Positions 25,016-32,934 of a stretch of DNA of 39,357 nt are shown here, in pieces. The position numbers were made by a program, and so were the translations under genes. The DNA is from Acidimicrobiaceae bacterium (GTDB lineage Bacteria > Actinomycetota > Acidimicrobiia > Acidimicrobiales > RAAP-2). Numbering within the stretch: position 1 is the stretch's first letter; the number at the start of each line of letters is the position of its first letter. The notes beneath the pieces were generated by a model, which had not been told where the DNA came from, did no database searches, and was given only the letters and a program-made list of their open reading frames with translations. Location: contig PMOI01000012.1 of the NCBI GenBank assembly GCA_003162475.1, positions 94,380 through 133,736 of the forward strand, written 5' to 3'.

Positions 25016-25843
25016 GTGGAGACCCTTGTGGCGGAAAACAACGGCGTACGACTGCAGGTGAACCTCCACGGGGAAGGCCCGACGGCCCTCTTGTTGCACG
25101 GCTGGCCGGACACCTCGGCGCTGTGGGATGACGTCGTGCCCGAACTGGTGGACGCCGGCTACCGGGTCGCGGTGCCGGATCTGCGCGGGTGTGGTCAAAG
25201 TGACAAACCGCGCGACGTGGCGGACTACAAGATGCACCACCTCGTGGGTGACGTCGCCAGCATCGCGAAGGGACTCGGCGACGAGAAGGTCACGTTGGTC
25301 GGCCACGATTGGGGAGCGAATCTGGCCTGGGCCGTTGCGGCGTATCGGCCCGAGCTCGTCGAACGACTTTGCGTCGTGTCAGTTGGTCACCCTACGGCGT
25401 TCTGCTCGGCCGGACTCGAGCAACAGGTCAAGAGTTGGTACACGTTGCTCTTCTACTTCGAAGGTCTGGGGGAGGCGTTTCTGAGAAAGGGCGACTACGA
25501 GGTCATGCGCCGCTGGCTCGGTCATCCTCGCGCTGACGACGTCATTCGAGAGCTTGAACGCGACGGTCAGATGACGACGCACTTGATGTGGTACCGAGCG
25601 AACCTGGCGCCCGACACGTTCGTCGCGGACCCTCCGACGTTGCCGCCCATTGACGTTCCGGTCCTCGGTCTCTGGTCGAGTGGCGACCTCGCCTTGAGCG
25701 AACGTCAGATGAAGAACTCGGCGTCGTACTGCACGAAGGGCTTCACCTACGTCCGTTTCGAAGGTCAAGGCCACTGGCTGCCACTCGAAGCGCCTCGTGA
25801 ACTTAGCCACGAGGTACTCGAATTCTGTTCAGCCCATAGCTAG
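25016..25843 (+). CDS. Alpha/beta hydrolase, epoxide hydrolase type
   Basis: A 275-residue alpha/beta hydrolase. HGWPDTSALWDDV (about 28-40) supplies the HGxP oxyanion motif, LVGHDWGANLAW carries the aspartate nucleophile Asp98 typical of epoxide hydrolases and haloalkane dehalogenases, and GQGHWLPLEAP holds the catalytic His253. Asp98 followed by Trp and the cap-domain MWYRANL tyrosine favour epoxide hydrolase. The substrate is unknown. The GTG start sits at the leaderless spacing from a -10 element. The gene is followed by pntAA after 40 bases. Confidence 0.85.
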   Translation: METLVAENNGVRLQVNLHGEGPTALLLHGWPDTSALWDDVVPELVDAGYRVAVPDLRGCGQSDKPRDVADYKMHHLVGDVASIAKGLGDEKVTLVGHDWGANLAWAVAAYRPELVERLCVVSVGHPTAFCSAGLEQQVKSWYTLLFYFEGLGEAFLRKGDYEVMRRWLGHPRADDVIRELERDGQMTTHLMWYRANLAPDTFVADPPTLPPIDVPVLGLWSSGDLALSERQMKNSASYCTKGFTYVRFEGQGHWLPLEAPRELSHEVLEFCSAHS

Positions 25844-25871
25844 GTCTGTCGAACTCGTGGGACGAGGCTGG

Positions 25872-25877
25872 TAGAAC
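25872..25877 (+). promoter_or_regulatory. -10-like element for the pnt operon
   Basis: TAGAAC, six bases upstream of the pntAA GTG. It is the same hexamer and spacing as for ogt. A weak TGGAG next to the start overlaps, so leadered translation is not excluded. Confidence 0.35.
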
Positions 25878-25883
25878 AATGGA

Positions 25884-27032
25884 GTGAAAATTGCGCTCTT
25901 TAAAGAGTCGCGCCCCGGTGAAACCCGTGTCGCGCTGACGCCCGACGCGGTGAAGACCCTTGTGACCGATGATTGGCAGGTCGAAGTCGAGCGTAACGCC
26001 GGCGAACTGGCGCACTTCAGCGACGAAAGCTACGTCACGGCCGGCGCCACGGTCGTCGACGTCGCCTCGGGTGACGTGAACCTGCGCGTGAACGCGCCCA
26101 CTGTCGATGAGGCGTCTCGCCTCGCCGAAGGCTCGCTGCACCTTTCATTCCTCTCGCCACTCCTGCAACTCGACGTCGTCAAGGCCCTGAACGACCGTAA
26201 GGTCACCGTTCTCTCCTTCGACCTCCTGCCACGAATATCTCGCGCGCAGTACATGGACGCGTTGTCCTCGCAGGCCACCGTGTCGGGATATCGAGCCGCT
26301 CTCGCCGGCGCCACGCACCTCGATCGTTTCTTTCCCCTGCTCACGACCGCGGCGGGCACGATTCGTCCGGCGAAGGTCCTCGTGATGGGCGTGGGTGTCG
26401 CCGGTCTGCAGTCGATTGCGACAGCGAAGCGCCTCGGCGCCAGGGTTCGCGCGTACGACGTGCGCTCGGCCGCGAAGGAAGAGGCCGAGTCCGCGGGCGC
26501 GACCTTCGTTCAACTCGGCGTCACCGCCGACGCGGCCGGAGGGTACGCGCGCGAGTTGACCGACGAAGAGCGCCAGCAACAACAAGCGGCGCTCCTCAAC
26601 GAGGTCGCGGCGTCAGACGTGATCATCACGACGGCGGCGGTACCCGGTCGTAAGTCCCCGATACTCGTGACGACCGCGATGGTCGAGGCCATGGCCGAGG
26701 GGTCGCTCATCATCGACATGGCCGCCGACGGCGGCGGGAACTGTGAACTGACGAAGGTGGGCGAAGTCGTGGAACATCACGGGGTGCGCGTGGTAGGTCT
26801 GGCGAACCCGCCCTCGGAGATGGGAACGCACGCGAGCTTCCTCTACTCGAACAACGTCCTCAAGTTGCTCGGACTCTTCGGTTCGAAGGGTGAGTTGAGT
26901 CCCGACTGGAACGATGAGGTCGTCATCGGCGTCACCGTCGCGAGAAACGGCGAAGTGAATCACGCGCCCACGGCTGAGGCGCTCGGCGTGGCTCACGTGG
27001 CCATCACGCCTGAAGTGAAGGAGACCCCATGA
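25884..27032 (+). CDS. pntAA: NAD(P) transhydrogenase alpha subunit part 1 (NAD-binding domain)
   Basis: Soluble domain I of the proton-translocating transhydrogenase that drives hydride transfer from NADH to NADP. The 382 residues match the split-subunit form (as in Rhodospirillum rubrum). Seen: KIALFKESRPGETRVALTP at the N-terminus, the Rossmann VLVMGVGVAGLQSIATAKRL (about 168-187), RAYDVRSAAKEEAES with the NAD-selective acidic residue, and NPPSEMGTHASFLYSNN near the end. The start is GTG. The stop overlaps pntAB by four bases. Confidence 0.95.
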   Translation: MKIALFKESRPGETRVALTPDAVKTLVTDDWQVEVERNAGELAHFSDESYVTAGATVVDVASGDVNLRVNAPTVDEASRLAEGSLHLSFLSPLLQLDVVKALNDRKVTVLSFDLLPRISRAQYMDALSSQATVSGYRAALAGATHLDRFFPLLTTAAGTIRPAKVLVMGVGVAGLQSIATAKRLGARVRAYDVRSAAKEEAESAGATFVQLGVTADAAGGYARELTDEERQQQQAALLNEVAASDVIITTAAVPGRKSPILVTTAMVEAMAEGSLIIDMAADGGGNCELTKVGEVVEHHGVRVVGLANPPSEMGTHASFLYSNNVLKLLGLFGSKGELSPDWNDEVVIGVTVARNGEVNHAPTAEALGVAHVAITPEVKETP

Positions 27033-27355
27033 CCAACGTCTTGCTGCAGTACGCCACCGTCTTAGTGCTGACCGCCTTCGTTGGTACCGAGATCATCGCA
27101 AAGGTGCCGAGCATTTTGCACACGCCTCTCATGAGCGGATCGAACGCCATTCACGGCGTCATCATCGTTGGCTCGATGCTCATCCTCGGTTCGGCCAACA
27201 CGAACCTCGAAGAGGTCTTGGGTTTCCTCGCGGTGATACTCGCGACACTCAACGTCGTCGGTGGCTTTGTTGTCACCGACCGCATGCTCGAGATGTTCAA
27301 GGGTCGCAAGCCCCAGCCCAAGCCCAAGGCGAAATCCGACGAGGTCGCTTCATGA
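27029..27355 (+). CDS. pntAB: NAD(P) transhydrogenase alpha subunit part 2 (membrane segment)
   Basis: A 108-residue membrane subunit with three helices, forming the first part of the proton channel (domain II). Its size and features (FVGTEIIAKVPSILHTPLMS, SNAIHGVIIVGSML and VVGGFVVTDRMLEMFK) fit the family exactly. A charged, proline/lysine-rich tail follows. It overlaps pntAA and pntB by four bases on each side. Confidence 0.95.
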   Translation: MTNVLLQYATVLVLTAFVGTEIIAKVPSILHTPLMSGSNAIHGVIIVGSMLILGSANTNLEEVLGFLAVILATLNVVGGFVVTDRMLEMFKGRKPQPKPKAKSDEVAS

Positions 27356-28746
27356 GTCGTGGGACCCTGATTGACCTTATTTACCTGTTCTCCGCGACGA
27401 CGTTCTTGGTCGCGCTGAAGGGGCTAGGCAGTCCCAAACGGGCTCGATACGGGAATGCCGTCGCGGCCTTTGGGATGCTGGTCGCGATCGTGGCGACCTT
27501 CTTCAAGTACGTCGACGGGCACGCGCTGCACCACGTGTGGCTCATCTTGCTCGCCATGTTTATTGGCACGATCATCGCTGTGCCGACGGCGCGCTTCGTG
27601 GAGATGACGGCGATGCCCCAACTGGTGGCCATCTTCAACGGCGTCGGCGGCGGGGCCGCGTCGTTGGTGTCGATCACTGAGTTCGTGCACATCAAGTCCA
27701 CCAACCCCGCGACGTACGTCACCTTGGAGGTCCTGCTCGGCGTCTTGATCGGTACGGTGTCCTTCGCGGGTTCGGCGATCGCGTTCGCCAAGTTGCAAGA
27801 GCTCATGACCGGCCGTCCCGTCACGTATCCCGGTCAGCAGATCATCAACGCCATCGTGGGCGTCGTCGCGCTCGCTTTGATCGTGACGATCCTGGTCCAG
27901 GGTTCGACGTTGCTGCTTTGGGTCCTCTTGATCGTGGCCTTCGTGCTCGGCGTCGCCTTCGTCTTGCCGATTGGCGGCGCGGACGTGCCAGTACTGATTT
28001 CACTGCTCAACGCCTTCACCGGTCTCGCCGTGGCGGCGTCGGGCTTCACGCTCGGGTCAAACTTGTTGATCGTCGCTGGCACCCTGGTGGGCGCCTCGGG
28101 TATCTTGCTCACGCGTCTCATGAGTAAGGCCATGGGTCGGAGTCTTTCGAACGTCCTCTTCTCGGCCTTCGGTTCGAACATCACGGCCACCGGTGCCAGC
28201 AGCGTCGAAGGGCGCAGCGTTCGATCGGGTTCGCCCGAGGACATTGGCGTGCTCCTCGGGTTCGCGAGCAAGGTCGTGATCATCCCCGGCTACGGACTCG
28301 CCGTCGCCCAGGCCCAACACGTGCTTCGTGAACTCGCCGATGAGCTCGAGGGCAAGGGTGTTGAAGTCTTCTACGCCATTCACCCGGTCGCCGGACGGAT
28401 GCCCGGACACATGAACGTGCTGCTCGCCGAGGCCAACGTGCCCTACGAGGACCTGCTCGAAATGGACGAGGCGAATTCGGAACTCGCAACGGCCGACGTG
28501 GCGCTCGTCGTGGGCGCCAACGACACCGTCAATCCGGCCGCCACCAACGACCCGGCGTCGCCGATCTACGGCATGCCGATCATCCACGCCGACCTCGCCG
28601 AGAACGTGATCTTCTTGAAGCGTTCGATGCGTCCGGGATTCGCCGGTATCGACAACGAGTTGCTCTACAACCCGAAGACACTCCTCGTCTTTGGTGACGC
28701 GAAGGACACGCTGACCAAGGTCGTCGCCGTCGTCAAGGCTTCGTAG
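27352..28746 (+). CDS. pntB: NAD(P) transhydrogenase beta subunit
   Basis: The remaining membrane helices (domain II) and the NADP-binding domain III. The 464 residues have about nine helices up to residue 265, with FNGVGGGAASLVSITEF in the channel region. A hinge GSNITATGASSVEG leads to the nucleotide-binding domain, with PGYGLAVAQAQHVLREL, IHPVAGRMPGHMNVLLAEA and VVGANDTVNPAA. Together with pntAA and pntAB it makes a complete three-gene pump supplying NADPH for biosynthesis. Confidence 0.95.
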   Translation: MSRGTLIDLIYLFSATTFLVALKGLGSPKRARYGNAVAAFGMLVAIVATFFKYVDGHALHHVWLILLAMFIGTIIAVPTARFVEMTAMPQLVAIFNGVGGGAASLVSITEFVHIKSTNPATYVTLEVLLGVLIGTVSFAGSAIAFAKLQELMTGRPVTYPGQQIINAIVGVVALALIVTILVQGSTLLLWVLLIVAFVLGVAFVLPIGGADVPVLISLLNAFTGLAVAASGFTLGSNLLIVAGTLVGASGILLTRLMSKAMGRSLSNVLFSAFGSNITATGASSVEGRSVRSGSPEDIGVLLGFASKVVIIPGYGLAVAQAQHVLRELADELEGKGVEVFYAIHPVAGRMPGHMNVLLAEANVPYEDLLEMDEANSELATADVALVVGANDTVNPAATNDPASPIYGMPIIHADLAENVIFLKRSMRPGFAGIDNELLYNPKTLLVFGDAKDTLTKVVAVVKAS

Positions 28747-28755
28747 CCCTCGTCG

Positions 28756-29676
28756 CTACGCGCCCAGGCGCGCGAGTTCGTTAAGTTGTGTGTCGCTCAG
28801 AGCCGTGACCGCGGCCACGTTGGCTTGGATCTGCTCGGGCGAACTCGCGCCGGCGATGACCGACGAGACACGGGGATGGCTCAAAAGCCACGAGAAGGCG
28901 AGCGAGAGGATGGGCACGTCGATGCTGTCGGCGTAGGTGAGTAGTGACCCGACGCGCTGTTGGAACTCATCGCTCAGCCAGTGCGCGCTGCGCTCGGGCG
29001 CCATGAGCGCGAGGCGCGTTCCCTCTGGCAACGGTTCTCCCGGGCGCACCTTTCCCGTCAGTAACCCGTTCGCGAGTGGGTAGAAGGGCAAGAAGCCGAG
29101 GCCCAATTCGTCACAGGCCTCGAGTACGCCGTCGCGCTCGGGACTGCGATCGAGCAACGAGTACTGGTTCTGCACCGAAACGAACGCGGGCCTGTCGCCG
29201 GCGGCTGCTTTCGCCTCGCGAAGTTGTTCCACGGTGAAGTTCGAGCAGCCGATCTCGCGCACCTTGCCCGCGGCCACTAACTCACGCAACGCGCCGAGCG
29301 TCTCGGCGATTGGCACCGTGACGTCGGGGTAGTGCAACTGGTAGAGGTCGATGTAGTCGGTGCCGAGACGTCGGAGCGAGTCCTCGCACGCCGCGCGCAC
29401 GTAGTCGGGGCTCGCGCCCACGTGCGCGTCGTCGATGGGCATGCCGAACTTCGTGGCGATGACGACGTCGCCGCGTCGCTGCCCCAGCGCCTCGCCGAGG
29501 AAGATTTCAGACTTCGTCGCGCCGTAGATGTCGGCGGTGTCAAAGAAGTTGACGCCCGCGTCGAGAGCCCCGTTGACGACGCGGGTTGCGCCTTCTTGAT
29601 CGAGTCGAGCTCCGAAGTTGTTGCATCCAAGACCGACTTCTGAGACTCGTAGGGAACCGAGTGAGCGCTGTTGCAT
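28756..29676 (-). CDS. Aldo/keto reductase
   Basis: A 306-residue NAD(P)H-dependent oxidoreductase with a TIM barrel. The catalytic tetrad is complete: Asp46 (FFDTAD), Tyr51 (DIYG), Lys76 (ATKFG) and His115 (QLHYPD). SNFTVEQL and the C-terminal VIAGASSPEQIQANV segment fit the coenzyme-binding end of the family. The substrate is unknown. AAAGGA precedes the ATG, and TATGCT (plus-strand 29698-29703) is a plausible -10 further upstream. It converges on pntB with nine bases between the stops. Confidence 0.92.
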   Translation of the reverse strand: MQQRSLGSLRVSEVGLGCNNFGARLDQEGATRVVNGALDAGVNFFDTADIYGATKSEIFLGEALGQRRGDVVIATKFGMPIDDAHVGASPDYVRAACEDSLRRLGTDYIDLYQLHYPDVTVPIAETLGALRELVAAGKVREIGCSNFTVEQLREAKAAAGDRPAFVSVQNQYSLLDRSPERDGVLEACDELGLGFLPFYPLANGLLTGKVRPGEPLPEGTRLALMAPERSAHWLSDEFQQRVGSLLTYADSIDVPILSLAFSWLLSHPRVSSVIAGASSPEQIQANVAAVTALSDTQLNELARLGA

Positions 29677-29745
29677 AACCGTCCTTTGTCACGGACGAGC
29701 ATAGGCACGCCGACGCGGCCGAGTGCCGCGACAAAGCGCCTCAAC

Positions 29746-29751
29746 TACGAT
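29746..29751 (+). promoter_or_regulatory. -10-like element for the ferredoxin-gltX operon
   Basis: TACGAT lies 18 bases upstream of the ferredoxin GTG, leaving room for the AAGGAGG ribosome binding site at 29759-29765. Confidence 0.4.
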
Positions 29752-29769
29752 GAGTGAGAAGGAGGGCAC

Positions 29770-29961
29770 GTGAAAGTAACGGTTGATTACGATCTTTGTA
29801 CGTCCAACGCGGTCTGCATGGGTATCGCCCCCGAGATCTTCGAAGTGCGCGACGACGGCTTTCTCTACGTCTTGAATGAGAATCCCGGACCCGAGTTCGA
29901 CGAACGTCTTCGCCAGGCCGTCGCGGGCTGTCCCAACGGCGCCATCTCCATTGAGGAGTAG
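29770..29961 (+). CDS. Single-cluster ferredoxin, [3Fe-4S] type
   Basis: A 63-residue ferredoxin with three cluster cysteines: Cys10 and Cys16 in CTSNAVC, and Cys54 in GCPNGAI. The position that is Cys in [4Fe-4S] proteins is Asn13, so a [3Fe-4S] cluster, or one with an unusual fourth ligand, is expected. Such proteins often feed cytochromes P450 in Actinobacteria, but no P450 is in this window. The GTG has a strong AAGGAGG site. gltX starts three bases after the stop, an unusual partner. Confidence 0.92.
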   Translation: MKVTVDYDLCTSNAVCMGIAPEIFEVRDDGFLYVLNENPGPEFDERLRQAVAGCPNGAISIEE

Positions 29962-29964
29962 CTG

Positions 29965-31413
29965 GTGAGCGGTCCCCGGGTTCGATTCGCGCCGTCGCCC
30001 ACGGGCTACTTCCACGTGGGTTCGGCACGCTCGGCACTCTTCAACTGGTTCGTCGCGCGCCAGGACCCCGAAGGCGTCTTTATCTTGCGCGTCGAGGACA
30101 CCGACGAGAGTCGCAATCGCGAAGAGTGGGTCGAAGGCATCTACTCGGCGATGAATTGGTTAGGACTCACCCTCGACGAAGGTCCCTTTCGCCAGAGTGA
30201 CAACGCCGCCGCGCACGACAGCGCCGCGCAACTCCTTCGACGAAGTGGCTACCTCTACTACTGTGACTGCACTTTCGCCGAGCTCGAAACGCGTAAGGGT
30301 CCCGGCGCCACGCCGGGGTACGACGGTTTCTGTCGCGAGCGCGGGTTGGAACGTGGTCCCACGACGGCGTTACGTTTTCGAACGCCCCGCGAGGGCGTGA
30401 CGATCGTTCGCGACCTCATTCGCGGCGACGTCGAGTTCGTCAACAACTTGATCGACGACTTCGTCGTCGTGAAGTCTTCTGGCGCTGTGCTCTACGCGCT
30501 CGCGAACGTCACCGACGACCGACACGATCGCATCACGCACGTCATTAGAGGCGAAGAGCACCTCGCGAACGCGCCAAAGCAGATGATGCTCTGGGAGGCC
30601 CTGAACGCGGCGACCGGCGACGAGGTGGCGCTCGCGTTCTACGCCCACTTACCCCTGCTCGTGAACGAACAGCGAAAGAAACTCTCGAAGCGTAAGGACC
30701 CCGTCGCCACCGAGTCCTACCGCGACCAGGGGTACCTCCCCGAGGCGTTCGTGAACTACTTGGCCTTGCTCGGCTGGAGCCCGCGCGGCGACGAGGAGAT
30801 CGTCGCGCTCTCGACCCTCATCGAACAGTTCCGTCTCGCCGACGTCTCACACTCGCCGGCGTTCTTCGATGTGAAGAAGTTGACGCACATGAACGGCGAG
30901 TACCTGCGTGCGCTCAGTCTCGACGAGTTCATCGACCGCAGCGCACCTTGGGTGGCGCCGTGGTCGAGTGCGTGGCAGCCCAGTGACCGTGAGCCCCCGT
31001 GGCGCGAAGATCAATTCGACCAGCACCTCTACGGTCTCGTCGCCCACTTGGTGCAAGAGCGCGTCGCGACCTTCGCCGAGATTCCCTCGATGGTGGCGTT
31101 CTTCTTTCTCGACGAGCCAACGCTCGACGAGGCGAGTTTCGCGAAGGTCATCGTCAACGATCCGCTCGGTCGTGATCTCCTTCGTGGCGCGGTGCAACGA
31201 TTCGAACGGCTCGCGTCGTGGGACGCCGCGAGCCTGCACGACGCGACGTTGGCGCTGGGCGAAGAGATGGGCCTCGCGCTTCGAAAGTCGCAGGCGCCGA
31301 TTCGTTGTGCCGTGACTGGAAGCCTGGTCGGGCCGCCGCTCTTCGAATCGCTCGAACTCCTCGGTCGCGAGAAGACCCTTAGGCGCCTTCGCGTTGCGTT
31401 GGAGCGCGTGTGA
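29965..31413 (+). CDS. gltX: Glutamyl-tRNA synthetase
   Basis: Charges tRNA-Glu with glutamate and, in bacteria without GlnRS, also tRNA-Gln for later amidation by GatCAB. The 482 residues match class I GltX. The HIGH-type motif is FAPSPTGYFHVGSARSALFN (about 8-27), and the KMSKS-type loop is KKLSKRKD at about residue 236. IRGEEHLANAPKQMMLWEAL is the conserved segment in front of it. The start is GTG with GAGGAG inside the ferredoxin end. The stop overlaps the next start by four bases (GTGA). tRNA-Gln and tRNA-Glu lie one gene downstream. Confidence 0.95.
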   Translation: MSGPRVRFAPSPTGYFHVGSARSALFNWFVARQDPEGVFILRVEDTDESRNREEWVEGIYSAMNWLGLTLDEGPFRQSDNAAAHDSAAQLLRRSGYLYYCDCTFAELETRKGPGATPGYDGFCRERGLERGPTTALRFRTPREGVTIVRDLIRGDVEFVNNLIDDFVVVKSSGAVLYALANVTDDRHDRITHVIRGEEHLANAPKQMMLWEALNAATGDEVALAFYAHLPLLVNEQRKKLSKRKDPVATESYRDQGYLPEAFVNYLALLGWSPRGDEEIVALSTLIEQFRLADVSHSPAFFDVKKLTHMNGEYLRALSLDEFIDRSAPWVAPWSSAWQPSDREPPWREDQFDQHLYGLVAHLVQERVATFAEIPSMVAFFFLDEPTLDEASFAKVIVNDPLGRDLLRGAVQRFERLASWDAASLHDATLALGEEMGLALRKSQAPIRCAVTGSLVGPPLFESLELLGREKTLRRLRVALERV

Positions 31414-32090
31414 TCTTTGGTCCGATCAAGTTGGTGCTGCGACTCGTCAGCCTCTTCTTGACGGTGCTCGTCCTCTACTTCGCGGTGACCTTCGTGCAGA
31501 TCTGGTGGCGCGGACACGAGCACTCGAGTGCCTCGGCGCAAGCGATACTCGTCTTCGGAACCACCGAGGACAACGGCAAGGCGTCGCCGGAATTGAAAGC
31601 ACGCCTCGATCAAGCCCTCTCGCTGTACCGCGCGGGCAAGGCGCCGTGGATCGTCGTGACCGGGGGCAATCTCCCTGGCGACGTCTACACCGAAGCGGGC
31701 GTGTCGGCTACGTACCTCGAGAACCATGACGTGACGCCGACTCGCGTCATAGAAGGCGCTGGCAACGACACCTGGCAGAACGTCCAGACGGTCATGTCGA
31801 AGTTGAAGAAACACCACATCACGACGGTCATCACCGTGACCGATCCCTTTCACGAATTTCGGGCCATGGCGATCGCCTCGTCACACGGGCTCACGCCCTA
31901 CCCTTCGCCGGTTCGCGACTCGCCCACGATCAAGCACCAGCTGTGGCGTTACTACCTGAAAGAGACCCTCGAGGTCGGCGTGGGCCGCGTCGTGGGCTTC
32001 GGGCGACTGAGTTCGTGGACGACCACGGCGAGCAAGATCCACGTGCACGGTGTCCACGTTCCGAAGATCCACCTGCCGTCTGGCAACTGA
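31410..32090 (+). CDS. YdcF / DUF218-family membrane-anchored protein
   Basis: A 226-residue protein with one N-terminal membrane helix (about 4-30) and an extracytoplasmic DUF218 domain: AILVFGTTEDNGKASPELKARL, WIVVTGGNLPGD, TRVIEGAGNDTWQNV and ITVTDPFHEFRAMAIA. Relatives such as SanA and YdcF are linked to envelope integrity or bind S-adenosylmethionine; the biochemical role is unsettled. The GTG start overlaps the gltX stop. The C-terminus holds a His-rich stretch (KIHVHGVHVPKIH). Confidence 0.85.
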   Translation: MIFGPIKLVLRLVSLFLTVLVLYFAVTFVQIWWRGHEHSSASAQAILVFGTTEDNGKASPELKARLDQALSLYRAGKAPWIVVTGGNLPGDVYTEAGVSATYLENHDVTPTRVIEGAGNDTWQNVQTVMSKLKKHHITTVITVTDPFHEFRAMAIASSHGLTPYPSPVRDSPTIKHQLWRYYLKETLEVGVGRVVGFGRLSSWTTTASKIHVHGVHVPKIHLPSGN

Positions 32091-32104
32091 GAAGGCGACT
32101 CAGA

Positions 32105-32110
32105 TAAGAT
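32105..32110 (+). promoter_or_regulatory. -10 element for the tRNA-Gln gene
   Basis: TAAGAT, 11 bases upstream of the mature tRNA 5' end. No good -35 is seen at 16-18 bases; TGGCAA at 32081 is the closest. Confidence 0.5.
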
Positions 32111-32121
32111 TGCCGAGCCCT

Positions 32122-32193
32122 TCGGGGGTGGTGTAATTGGCAACACAACTGGTTCTGGTCCAGTTATTCAGGGTTCGAGTCCTTGCCCCCGAG
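32122..32193 (+). tRNA. tRNA-Gln (CTG)
   Basis: A complete cloverleaf. The acceptor stem is TCGGGGG/CCCCCGA (seven perfect pairs), the D stem is GTGT/ACAC, and the anticodon stem is ACTGG/CCAGT around the loop TTCTGGT, giving anticodon CTG. The T arm is CAGGG-TTCGAGT-CCTTG. The discriminator base is G and CCA is not encoded. Confidence 0.95.
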
Positions 32194-32227
32194 CGAATGA
32201 GTCAGCGGTCACGTTGGTTTTTTTCAT

Positions 32228-32303
32228 GGTCCCATCGTCTAGTGGCCTAGGACATCACCCTCTCAAGGTGGAGGCACGGGTTCGAATCCCGTTGGGACTG
32301 CCA
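32228..32303 (+). tRNA. tRNA-Glu (CTC), CCA encoded
   Basis: The acceptor stem is GGTCCCA/TGGGACT (first pair G-U), the D stem GTCT/GGAC, the anticodon stem TCACC/GGTGG around the loop CTCTCAA, giving anticodon CTC. The T arm is ACGGG-TTCGAAT-CCCGT and the discriminator is G at 32300. Bases 32301-32303 are an encoded CCA, unlike the tRNA-Gln 34 bases upstream. Confidence 0.95.
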
Positions 32304-32487
32304 GTTTTCCGATTCAGTAGCGCTCTTCGTAGTGGTCTCGCCGTTGCGATCATGCAGTGCACAAAGAAACACGAATCTTATGGGTTCAAAACCTTCGGAC
32401 CTCGGGTCTGAGCCACGAGCTGCGGCCCGGTGATGTCCTTCGCAACGCAACCGCGTCGTTTCAGCCAATGCCCACTTTCGTTGGGAC

Positions 32488-32820
32488 TTACTCGATGGTG
32501 GCGTCGCCGCTGTCACTTTCGAAAGGCAGGTCCTCGGCGAACCAGGCCATCATGCCTCCCGAGAGATTGACGACGTCAAAGCCGTTCTCTCCCAGATACG
32601 TCGCAGCGCGCAGGGAGCGACCTCCCGAGCGACACGTGCAGATTATGAGGCGATCACGCGGGAGCTCGTCGAGGTGGTCGGGCAGTTCCGCGAGTGGGAT
32701 GAGCGACGCCATGGGTGCGTGTCCGGCTTCCCACTCGTTCTCTTCGCGCACGTCGAGCAAGATGGCGTCTCCATCGAGGAGTTCGAACGCTTCACTGGCA
32801 CTGACTTCGTTGATCGACAT
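32488..32820 (-). CDS. Single-domain rhodanese
   Basis: A 110-residue sulfurtransferase domain. DAILLDVREENEWEAGHAP (about 18-36) is the CH2A-like segment, and the active loop is CTCRSGGRS with the catalytic cysteine being the second one. LSGGMMAWFAEDLP closes the fold. It probably carries persulfide sulfur in the cytoplasm. It is divergent from the rhodanese/metallo-hydrolase fusion with 114 bases between the starts, so the two may share control. Confidence 0.9.
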   Translation of the reverse strand: MSINEVSASEAFELLDGDAILLDVREENEWEAGHAPMASLIPLAELPDHLDELPRDRLIICTCRSGGRSLRAATYLGENGFDVVNLSGGMMAWFAEDLPFESDSGDATIE

Positions 32821-32922
32821 GGGAATCCTGATCCTTTTCCTCGTAGTTTTGGCGTCCTTTACGGCCTTACTTTTTGAATCTACACGGTGCCAACTGGCCG
32901 ACTCCGGCGAAAGTGCCCCCGT

Positions 32923-32928
32923 TAGGCT
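32923..32928 (+). promoter_or_regulatory. -10-like element for the rhodanese/metallo-hydrolase gene
   Basis: TAGGCT ends six bases before the GTG at 32935, with no ribosome binding site. Confidence 0.4.
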
Positions 32929-32934
32929 GGCGGG

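Noticed and set aside
32383..32393. GGTTCAAAACC, matching the T-arm consensus, suggesting a third tRNA after tRNA-Glu
   Set aside because: The T stem is only two good pairs, and no acceptor or anticodon stem can be drawn upstream. At most it is a chance match or a remnant.
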